Shown here one piece after another: positions 44,647 to 54,000 of a stretch of 64,000 nt of DNA. The stretch is from Selaginella moellendorffii. Taxonomy: Eukaryota > Streptophyta > Lycopodiopsida > Selaginellales > Selaginellaceae. The stretch spans positions 2,242,541 through 2,306,540 of the forward strand of contig NW_003314279.1 in NCBI RefSeq assembly GCF_000143415.4. The letters run 5' to 3'. Both the position numbers and the translations under genes were made by a program. Within the stretch, counting starts at the first letter, position 1, and the number at the start of each line of letters is the position of its first letter. The notes under the pieces are model-generated. The model ran no database searches and had not been told where the DNA came from. It was given only the letters and a program-made list of their open reading frames with translations.

Positions 44647-45879
44647 AAAACTTTCAGAAACAATACTCTAAGAGAATGAAAGAGGTGGGTGATCTCGAAA
44701 ATGAAGAAGAAACCTCTCCATCCTTCTCAATAGGTTTTGGAGTTCTCTCTCTTTATGCTACTTGTAAAAATCTATAGTGAAACATAATTGAAATTTAAAT
44801 AGAGTAATAAGAAGATAACGTACAAAATGAATTTAAATTCTATAGCAAATTTAACATGTGTAAGTGTGACAGTATTAATATTACTGTCATCTATTATGAT
44901 GTCTAATGTATGTATACACATAGATCCAAGGAAAGATTTTCAGCACGTGAAGTTTGATAGTTAATAATGATACCAATAATGACATTCTGCTATAACATGT
45001 CAAACCAAGAGATCCAATCTAACTATCAGCACGTGTGATATGTCAAGTTGTCAAATTTTAAGTGGTAGATGATAATAAATCTTGTCAAATCTTATTCTTC
45101 AATGACAGATTTGATTCGTAGTACAACTCAAGTTTTATCCATAATTGTGAACACTACTCAATGACATTTAAAGCACGTGCCTATTGTTTAGGATCTAATA
45201 CAACACAAAATAAATTTCTGGATGAGGATTCATCCATTCATAGATGGATATAGTACAACATATTTTAACGTGCCTTATTTATACTCTTTGAAGTTTTTGT
45301 AACGATTCCAAAATATGTACAAAATATTGATGAGAATGCATCCTTTCTAGATAATTTGTAAAATATAATATTATATCTCTAATAAGAGAAATGTTGATAG
45401 GTGCTAGTTATACCATCATTAAAATATACAAAATAAAGAAGCATAATTGACATATAATAATAATGATAAGATAAAATAAGATCAAAGATATTGTGATGGT
45501 TGAGATTTAGGTTATTCGGAATGAACGGCGGATTAGAGATTGGTTAGGGTTAGGGCAGCCATCAGGATTAGGGTTAGGGTAGCCGCCAAGATTAGGTTAG
45601 TGTTCGCATCGTGAGTGGAGCGCACGAGAAATCGAGAGATTGAGTGTGAAGGAGATCGAGGGATTGAGTGCGAAGGAGATCGAGCGATTGAGCGTGCAAG
45701 AGATCGAGAGATTGAGCGCGCAAGCGGGAGAGATTGAGCGCGCGAGTGGGAGAGATTGAGCGCGTGAGTGGGAGAGTTCCGGAGAGATTGAGTGCGTGAG
45801 CAGGAGAGATTGAGTGCGCGAGCAGGAGAGATTGAGGGCCCAAGAAATCTAGCACGATCAAGAAATCAAAGGAGGAAAG
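44647..45879 (+). promoter_or_regulatory. Divergent promoter region of the MULE, with G-boxes and a minisatellite
   Basis: AT-rich DNA between the transposase and the ParB-like gene. CACGTG G-box cores lie at 44943-44948, 45030-45035 and 45174-45179. Short ttagggttaggg runs lie at ~45540-45595. At 45610-45840 a CpG-rich minisatellite (gagattgagcgcgcgagtggga units, ~25-30 bp) leads to the first ATG at 45880 and probably forms the 5' UTR. Confidence 0.45.
45610..45840 (+). repeat. CpG-rich minisatellite in the 5' UTR of the ParB-like gene
   Basis: Degenerate tandem units containing gagattgagcgcgygagtggga. The minus strand shows a false repetitive ORF (LHTQSLDLL type). It resembles the minisatellite upstream of the other ParB-like gene (15005-15190). 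Confidence 0.65.
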
Positions 45880-48800
45880 ATGCCACCAAGGGTGAGTTTC
45901 GATTTGATTGCTTCCATTTCCATTTTTTGAGTCCATTGCTTCCCTTTTTTTTCTTGATTGCTTCTTTGCTGGCCGAGGTCAAGCTCGGGCCGGCCACCTC
46001 GGGCAATTTTGCTTGCCAAGGGGCCGAGGTTATTCAACCACCTCGGGCAGTTTTGCTTGCTAAGGGGCCGAGGTTATTTGAATAACCTTGGCCGCTCGGC
46101 GAGCAAAACTGCCTGAGCTCGAACTTGGGTTGGCCACCTCGGGCAATTTTGCTTGCCGAGGGGCCGAGGTTATTCAAATAACCTCGGCCCCTCGGCGAGC
46201 AAAACTGCCCGAGCTCGAGCTCAAGCCGGCCACCTCGGGCACTTTGGCTGCCCAGGCGGCTAAGGTTATTTGAATAACCTCAGCCCCCTGGGCAACCAAA
46301 GTGCCTGAGGTGGAGTCTAGGCCCACTTGATTTTTTTTTTCTCTTTGATTGTTTAAATTTCTCATTATCTTTATTTAGTTTGACTAACAAAACTTTTTCT
46401 CTTGCAGAAAAAGGAAAATTGTAACACATAAAAAGGTTGTTGGAGCCAAGAAGACACGAGAAGTTCAATTTGGCACTGACAGTGACATCACAATCGACAT
46501 GTCCATTGGCACAACAGAGATAGTTAGAGATTCACCACCTCCACCACCATCACCTCCACCATCACCACCTCCACCACTGCCATCGCCACCTCCACCACCT
46601 CCATCACCACCTCCACCACCTCCATCGCCACCACCACCACCACCATTGCCACCACCACTGCCACTATTGCCTCTGCCCCCGCCGCCACCACCACCACCAC
46701 CAACGCAAATCCTTGAAGTTGGGCAATCTAGTGGTGTTCACGATAGGGAATCTGAGGAACAGCCTGGAGCTGAAAGAGTTGCAGACCTTCCTGACAACGT
46801 GGTGGACAAGCGCTTCCAAGAGACTATTATGCGGAAAAGGGAAAAAGCAGTTCACCAAACACTTGAGGCGCTCAAGTGGCCAGGCCCTTGTGACTTGATC
46901 AGAGAAATCCCCCTTTGCCATTTGCAGCAGACGAACCTTGTCCGCACAGCATCCAAGTATGTCAACCCGGATATATACAGCTTGTTCAAACAGAATGGCC
47001 TTGCAACAAATATCGGTATGTTTCTAGTCTCTTTTTGCAAGCTAGGAACAACGGAGATCATTACTATCACACCCGAGATTGTGAATAGCTGGGATCCTAT
47101 TTGGAGGAGGAAGTCCCTAGAATTTGATGACATGCTTATCAGACATCCTGAGACTCGACAGCTTGCGGGGACAATGTTCCAAATTATTGACGGTAACCAC
47201 CGATATGGAACTTGGATGAAGTGTATCGACGATCATTTTCGCGATGATCCCATCTACCATATCAACATTCCAGTCGGCCATGTTTACGCGAGGGGACCTT
47301 TGGATGTCAACAGACTTATCTTGGCCTGCCAAAAGATCAATGCGTAAGTTTTATAATTTTACCTCTAACTCCACTTTAATTTGTTTTGTTATGTTTAAAT
47401 GTAGCTTGGGCAGTTCGCTATTCAAAAACAAAATCTTGTCCATGACATCTAGCAACTTCGATTTTTGGCAGACTTGAGTGAGGATGACATCCGCCAACAT
47501 TATGGTGATGATCTCGCAACACTTGTTCGGCACTCACGCACTCGAAATGACAGTACAACTTGGTTCAACAACCCAATCAGTTTTATGCTCATTGTGTGGT
47601 GTAAGGTATGTCTTTCCCTTTTTATTTTATAAAAGCCTCTTTTAATTGTTTTGGTTTTTAGCCTTTGGTGAAGGTCAAGCAGGATGCTTACGAACTTGCA
47701 TATCCAGAGAAGAGTCGGGAAGAGCTCTCAGCTGAGTTTGTATAAATTGAGCACAAAATTCAGCATGCAAAGTCCTCAAAGTTGAAGAAACTAGTATGCA
47801 TTGTAGACAATCGCAGGCCGAAGGAGTGGCTAGAGACTATAGCCGAAATTTCTTCTCATGAATGTAAGTTTTTTATCACACTTCATTTTTCTTAATTATG
47901 CATATGTTACTTTTGCAGTGAACAAAACTCCAGATGACATGATTTACAATATCGCAAAATCAAAGCTTCCATATAAGCAACAAATAGAGACTCTAGAGTT
48001 CCTCAATGTCTGCTTGATGAACAGAGAAAAAGGACTGCTAGAACTATTTGAGAACATGATGAGAAGGGCTGTCTACGTCACGCAAACTATAAGTGAAGGG
48101 GAGAAGTTCTTGGCAGCACACATTGGTGACGATCCAGATGGCACATTCATGTCTTTCGACACCTACATTAACACGTCATTGGAAGAGATCGAAGAGGAGT
48201 GGCTGCCAGAGAAGTCTACAAGCACAACAACTTATGATTGCCAACATGGTCAACCTTATTTCATGCGACGTGCAGCTTATAGGTATAATATGATTTCTAA
48301 GACTGTTTTTTAATATATATATTGTTTACAAGTGTCTTCAATATAGAGGCATGCCATTTGAGGCATCAGTTTGCACTCGACTTGTTGCAAAGGGTGTAAG
48401 GGATGGAGGAATGTACCCAACAATGTTTGCGAGAGTTCCGAAGGCACGGAAGATAGAATGCCCTTGGGAGTTGGAGCTCCTAGGGAAGGAGACCTCTACA
48501 CTAGATCGCGAGGAAATTATCAATGCTAGCAACGATGGCAATGCAAGTGACGATGGAGACGAGGATGAGGAAGCTCTAGATCAAGTTCATGTTCCACCAC
48601 CAAACAGTCAGGAACAGGCTCCAATTCAACCATCAAACAACCAAGATCCAGATCAGGTTCTACTAGTAAATAACGATGATCAAGTGGTTCACAAAATATC
48701 ACGTCGACCTCGAGGTAAGCAAAAGTGAATTTACAAACTAAAGGTGATAATACATGTTTTTTGCAACAATGACTGTTGGTAGTAATTTCATTCCAGCTCG

Positions 48801-49977
48801 ACGAGATGCTCGTGAAGAGGAGTTGGAGGAACTCTCATCGACAACACGCCATATGACGGTATCATACTATTTATTACTTTTTTCATTCACTTAGCTCTTT
48901 TATAGGTCCGTCCTGTATCCCCAATAACACAACGAGGTATTGTGGGTATCTTCATTGGCTCTTACAGTAGATTATTGACATCTTTCACGGAAGACGACAT
49001 CAACATGGATATACGCCGCCAGTTCAACCGTTGGTGCCGAAAGATACAAAAGCCCGTGCTCCCAGTTGCGGACTTCATTCTCTTCGACTTTCCAGATGGT
49101 CTTTCAGATATCGATGGGAAAGTTGAGGATTGGAACTTTCTCACACCTGACCACTTGCGCGATGCATTCCTATTGTCCGAAGCACTTATGCTCGAAGCTG
49201 GCCATATCGTCTTCATCCTACCGAACGACCCCAACTGGATGTATGAGCTTATGACGTGCACAGCAGAAGTTCATTTCAAGTCATTCTCTTCCGGATGCAT
49301 CATGGATCCTATTGGCGTTGATACGAGGGGCGTCTAAGGGAAGCCTGAAAATGTGAGTATGTATTTTATATTTTTATCTAATTTCTAAACATTTTTATTT
49401 TCCAGGTTATGATGTGGACCTATCATGCCTTCTGCAGAAATACACATGATGGGTTTCATGATAGCGAACGTGCAGCACGTGCTTTGCTTGGGTATGACAA
49501 TTCCACTAACATCATACCCAACCTTGTGGATGAGTAGATCTGCAATACGTTTCCAGGGTACCGATTCCGAACTCCATCGGCAATGCAAGTCTTGCTTGAG
49601 CTCTATTGCCCACCAGATGGTGTTGTGATTGATTGCACAGCAGGTAGCGGTTCTATGGTGGAGGCAGCACGTGACTCTGGTAGGTTGGTGTTTGCTATTG
49701 AAGAACATCATTTCTTCAAACGCTGGCTCAGAAGATTTCGTGAGTTGCCTTCAACCTCAAGGAGGTAAATTATGTTTATTAAAATTTCAATATATATTTC
49801 ATTCTATTTTATAGATCATAGTCACCTGGAGTTTCTAAAATTGGAGGCTTTGGAAGTCTCCCTGACTATGCAGAAGCCATGGCTCAACATATGCAAGATG
49901 AATCTTCCCCACAATACCAATATAGGAGGAAGTATAAAAGAAATCATTATGTTGATGATGAAGCAGAAGAAAGTTAA
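45880..49977 (+). pseudogene. ParB-like plus DNA methyltransferase-like fusion gene (MULE cargo)
   Basis: Exon 1 (45880-45891, ATGCCACCAAGG) splices over a 516-bp intron to 46408 with basic KRKIVTHKK. A poly-Pro tract (46532-46700) follows, then a ParB-like domain: REIPLCHLQQTNLV, VNPDIYSLF, FQIIDGNHRYGTWMK at ~47180-47225. Introns of 47-82 nt lie at 47344, 47606, 47864, 48283, 48715, 48859, 49353 and 49765. The C-terminal domain has a motif IV-like ADFILFDFPDG (49068-49099, DFPD in place of DPPY), a target-recognition-sized segment, and motif I VIDCTAGSGSMVEAA (49626-49670); this IV-before-I order is the beta class of DNA amino-methyltransferases. Breaks: a frame slip near 47460, TAA at ~47743 and ~49335, TAG at ~49537 and ~49818. 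Stop at 49975-49977. Confidence 0.75.
45995..46311. repeat. Array of 3.5 hairpin units (96-bp period) in intron 1
   Basis: Near-perfect hairpins at 46042-46117, 46138-46213 and 46232-46311, preceded by a half unit at 45995-46038. The arms read ctcgggcagttttgctcgcc then gaggggccgaggttatt, the tips ggttattcaaataacc or ggttatttgaataacc. The arms of the second hairpin match at about 35 of 37 positions. Unit spacing is ~96 bp. GC is much higher than in neighbouring introns. Confidence 0.9.
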
Positions 49978-50394
49978 TTGCATCCTTACATAAAATAGAA
50001 AGCTTGTTATATGTTAGATGTCAGTGAAAGTGTCAGATGTCAGTAAAATTGTCAGATGTTAGTGTCAGTGTCAGATACCATAATTATAGATTATCATTCT
50101 CACCTGTCACCATCACTTTATAGTGCTTGTGTGTTGCCATCTCCTCCTTCAACATTTTGTAAACAATTGTATGTGATATGATAGCACCTTCTAGAACAAG
50201 GTATGTTACCTACAACTAATATCATTTTATTATATTTTTTCTTTTAATAGTGACAATACTATAGTATAGTAAAGTAATTCTAGATCTTACATTCCACTAT
50301 AGGGTGGCCTAAAAACCCCATATTTTGCACTAGCCAATGCAGTGTTTCCTAAGGGGATGTTGTTCCTCACCATGAAGCGATAGTGGGTATGTGT

Positions 50395-50831
50395 CTATAA
50401 CTCATTCTTGAATTTATTGTACATCCACACGTGCACATTTTCCAGACCTGCCGTTGGGCAATTCTTACAGTGCTCAAGAAAAGTTTGTAAACCCATAGAG
50501 CCATTTGTCTTGTCCAAGAAAAAGTAGCATATTGGACACCAAATATAATAGCCTTCTGTGCTTTCAAGTAGTCCCACCATGTCAGGAGCAAGATCTTGCA
50601 AAAACATGTGGCATTGCTCTTGAAGCGCTGGAGGCAATCCCTCTCTAGTAGCAAGATCCGGAATTTCACATATAGGGAGCTCTAATTTAGCTTCACTAGA
50701 GCCCTCAGCAGAAAAAGGATTGTTATGTGGAGGTGAAGGTGGAATGTTGGTAGAACTTGGGGATGGAGGTGGAGATTGATATGAAATGCTGGGGGCCAAG
50801 TACGATTAGCAATAGGTCTCCTTTGAGCCAT
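50395..50831 (-). CDS. Small Pro-rich Cys/His protein of the MULE (frame slip)
   Basis: ATG at 50831 gives MAQRRPIANRTWPP; a slip in the C run near 50795 moves into the frame SYQSPPPSPSSTNIPPS. The C-terminal half holds WCPICYFFLDKTNGSMGL followed by FLEHCKNC, a possible C2HC zinc-binding unit, and ends YNKFKNEL at 50395. I do not recognise the family. It is transcribed convergently with the ParB-like/methyltransferase gene. Confidence 0.4.
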
Positions 50832-51490
50832 TTCAATATAAACTTCTAAGGAGCTCAAGGAGAACAAAAAACCTACAATGACTATAACTTTTCTAGATAG
50901 TTTATATACTAAGTTTTAGTCTTGGGAATGAGGTTTATTTATTATGACACTGACAATACTCAGATTCTTGGGAATGAGGTTTATTTATTATGACACTGAA
51001 AATACTCAGATTCTTTAAATGTCAGTCTTGGAACTGGGGCTTCATAATCATAGCTTTCTTGTAAACATAAGAGCTTCTAGAATTTTAAATTATTGTGTAT
51101 ATACATGCTCTATCATTATGATGAATCCTACTTTGCTACACATATATTGTTTTCTACACATGCCAAATGTCTAGGGAAATAAATTGCAAGGAAATATAGA
51201 CTACATTATAGTGGTAGAGCACGCTGGCACACTACCATTCTCTCATGTGAGATTGCCTTTTAGTCTTGGAAATGTAGATAAAGTTGATTCTTTGATGTGA
51301 TATTACTTTTGAGTCTTTCGAAAGATTTTGATTTCTTTTATCATTATTTACAAACAATTCCCAAAAACTTTTAATGAGGATTCACTACAAAATATACCTT
51401 GGTCTTATCATATGAGAGGATTGCGATATAGGCAAGCAATAGAGTTTTTAATATGAATTAATATATAAATTACAAATGTCATGGAAAGTT

Positions 51491-51805
51491 TTATGGAGTA
51501 GATTTCTTGGTGCTTTCCGCTGTGCTGTTCATTTCTTCATTTCTCTTGCTCTGGACTGTTGTTTCAGAAGTAACAGGAGCATTTTTATCAATCGTGATAG
51601 TGGTCTCCACATTCCCAAATGGGTAATAAAGACCAAGAGTGTAATATGGAGATTGTGGTAGTGAAACAAAATTAACATTCTCACATTCCTTTGCACTACA
51701 ACTCTTACTCACAGATCTTGTATTTTCCTTGCTTCCCATCTTCTCAAGAACCCTAAAAAATCTTTTGAATGAAGGAATAGTATCTACAGCTGTAAAAGTA
51801 TTCAA
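51491..51805 (-). CDS. Hypothetical ORF in the right part of the MULE
   Basis: A 104-codon frame (MNTFTAVDTIPSFKRFFRVL ...) rich in Ser, Thr, Glu and Lys, with one pair of cysteines (SCSAKECENV). No family recognised. It could be the 5' part of the minus-strand gene at 50395-50831 or chance. Supported only by length in AT-rich DNA. Confidence 0.25.
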   Translation of the reverse strand: MNTFTAVDTIPSFKRFFRVLEKMGSKENTRSVSKSCSAKECENVNFVSLPQSPYYTLGLYYPFGNVETTITIDKNAPVTSETTVQSKRNEEMNSTAESTKKSTP

Positions 51806-52096
51806 AATATTAAGTAGTCAAATCAAATATGACAGCTGTAACAGTTGTCATAATAAAATAATATAGTTTTATAAAAGATAGGTTCTCATGAACTTTGTCC
51901 TTTTTAAACAATTCAATCTTATAGAAACTTTTAACTTAGATATTTACGTATTTTTAATATTTTAAAGTTTGCTAGAACCTTCATTTGTTCAATTTAGATC
52001 TCCTTTGTAATATTTCTTATTGACTATGTTGACTTGAGTTGACTTGTGTTGAATTGAGCTCAACTTATGAGCTCAACTCAACTTTGGACCATCCCC

Positions 52097-52240
52097 GGCA
52101 TGAGGAACTCATTCCTGTCCGAAAGTAAGAATTGTTGGTGATGCTTCTATGACTGACATTCCATCTCCATATTGCCATAGTTGACAAGATCTTGGGCCCT
52201 AAAAATCAGTATGTAACTATTGCAAAGATGTTGCTATAGT
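52097..52240 (+). pseudogene. HISN8: Histidinol dehydrogenase pseudogene, right part
   Basis: After the second GGCATGAGG copy the exon resumes as GTHSCPKV. An intron-like gap (gtaagaattg ... tgccatag) follows, then DKILGPKNQYVTIAKMLL, matching the conserved KIFGPGNQYVTAAKM block. It ends with TAG near 52237, and retroelement sequence follows from ~52245. The rest of the enzyme is absent. Confidence 0.8.
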
Positions 52241-54000
52241 CATTATTGGGACACTAAAACACTCTAAAACACCAAGGAGTGGTGTTTGGAATTATGAGGG
52301 CATTAGATAAGGCCCAAGGGATTAAGTCCCTAGTAAATAATTGATAAGAGGTGCTATCTAATGTCCAAAGTTGTAGAGATGGGAGAAATCCATCCATCTG
52401 AATTGGACAAAGCTAAAAAAGGATTTTGGCATGGCTAGCAATGGGCATAAAGAGGCCTATGCATAACAATGTTAATCCTAGTGTGTGGGATTACACGGTA
52501 AACATATCCAACTTGAAGAACCACTCTCTAAGTTATTAAATAGGTTCATCCTTAAGAATACTTGTTAAGGCATGGTAAAAAGTATAAAACTATTCTCCTA
52601 GATGAGAGGAGAATAACTAAAGGGAAGGCATAAGGCATAAAAGCAAATAGTAAAGGGATAAAACCAAACGATAGGAATCAAAGGGTATAACCAAGGGTGA
52701 TTATGTAAGTTAAGAATGGAGACTTAAGTGGGTGTTCAAACATATTACTATTAGCAACTATGATGCTATAGAGAGTCTAAAGTATGGAATTATCCATGTT
52801 AGACTATATGCTAATTAGAAAGCTTGCAAAAGGAGAGGCTTTAGCAAGCTAAGGACAAAATCCCTTCAAGGTTCCTAAAGACAATTCTAAGTAGGTTAAT
52901 ATCTAGAAAGACAAGTGTAAATGATTCAAAGGAATGCACAAAATTAGAGTGGCACAACAAAAACATGGTCTTAAAACTTGCCATAAAGCAAAGTTATTAA
53001 AGTTGGGGAAGTAGTCCCTAAGTGTTCAAAGAGATGGCTTTGAATGAAAGTCAATGGTTAAAGACTTTCACACTTATGTATGAAACCATGTTACACTAAT
53101 CGAGTGACTTACTAAGTGAGATTGGCAAGTCAAGGGAACAAAGACTCTAGTTAAAGATGTTAATTTCAAAAAGAGATTGCCTATGGGGCCAAGCATGGAG
53201 GAGTCCATGCATGATTACAGGCTTGTCAAGTGAAAGGACTCGATAGTTCAAAGGAATTAAATTCCTAAGTTGTGATTTGTAGCACACTTTAAGTATAAGT
53301 TAGTGGCAGGACAATAGGAAATTGACTTGGAGAAGTCAAAATTAAAAATTCCAAAATGTGATGATTATGTTAGTAGAGGCTGAGGTTACTCCTGAATGAA
53401 TAGTCAAATTGAAATAGAGAAAGTGTCTCTAACAAGTTTAACATAAACTAAACAAAGAAATGGGGAAGGACCACCATAAGTGGCCTAATGAGTTTTTAAG
53501 TTGAAGAGACTATACTCCTTAAAGGATAGGAAAGGAATGGTGAGCCTTCGGTATCAAACTATTAACAAATATTGGCTTGGTGCTAAGGATGAAAAGGGTA
53601 ATACATGCTAGTGTTACTTTATAAAATGGTTTATTGTTTGATGAGGACATCAAACTTCATCTATGAGTGGTGGAGTTGTGGCTTAAATACATATGCGATG
53701 ATTGGGTAGGGGAGTTTAATGAAATAAAGATGAAGATGATGAATATGTGGGAAGGCCACAATATATTATTTTTATGTGGTTCCCCAGTTCACAACTAAGT
53801 GAAAATTATGCCTTTTTATACATATCAATGATAATGTGCTTATAGCTAATCGAACACTTTTGGAGGGAAGTGTGGTGCATGGCAATGGTTTTTTTGTTTC
53901 ATTTTTATGAGCACAGATTTGTGATGTATTAATTGTGATCATTATCTCTCTTTTCATTTCTCACAATTATAATTCACTTTTCATGGCTGTGGCTCATTTC
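52241..54000 (+). repeat. Retroelement internal sequence and LTR A-like fragment
   Basis: 52245-52900 is similar to 35225-35718 plus 36316-36470, lacking the Cassandra insertion. A fragment at ~53640-53690 (gacatcaaacttcatctatgagtggtggagttgt) resembles LTR A at 9625-9662. No coding sequence. Confidence 0.5.

Larger units (their letters stand above)
38580..52096. mobile_element. 13.5-kb MULE carrying a ParB-like/methyltransferase gene
   Basis: The ends are imperfect inverted repeats: left GGCGCGGACCATACTTGAG, right (complement) GGGGATGGTCCAAAGTTGAG, followed on both sides by repeats of gttgagctca over ~70 bp. It is flanked by 9-bp GGCATGAGG duplications. It contains, in order, a small Cys/His gene (39113-39562, plus), a SWIM-type transposase (39654-42871, minus), a solo LTR inserted later (42890-44646), a divergent promoter region, the ParB-like/methyltransferase gene (45880-49977, plus), a small Pro-rich Cys/His gene (50395-50831, minus) and an unknown ORF (51491-51805, minus). 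Without the solo LTR it is about 11.75 kb. Confidence 0.9.

Noticed and set aside
43613-44679. Long ORFs of 200-340 codons on both strands (RT-, SDSD-, LGLG-, PRWSPRW-rich)
   Set aside because: They are the tandem hexamer-type array of a solo LTR, open in nearly all frames because its period is divisible by three.
44868-44890. TAATATTAC in a small stem (tgacag...ctgtca), like a geminivirus or rolling-circle origin
   Set aside because: AT-rich promoter context, short stem, and no Rep-like ORF anywhere in the window; most likely chance.
46499-46700. Poly-proline tract suggesting an extensin or formin gene
   Set aside because: It is the N-terminal linker of the ParB-like gene, in frame with the DGNHRYG domain; no signal peptide or FH2 domain.
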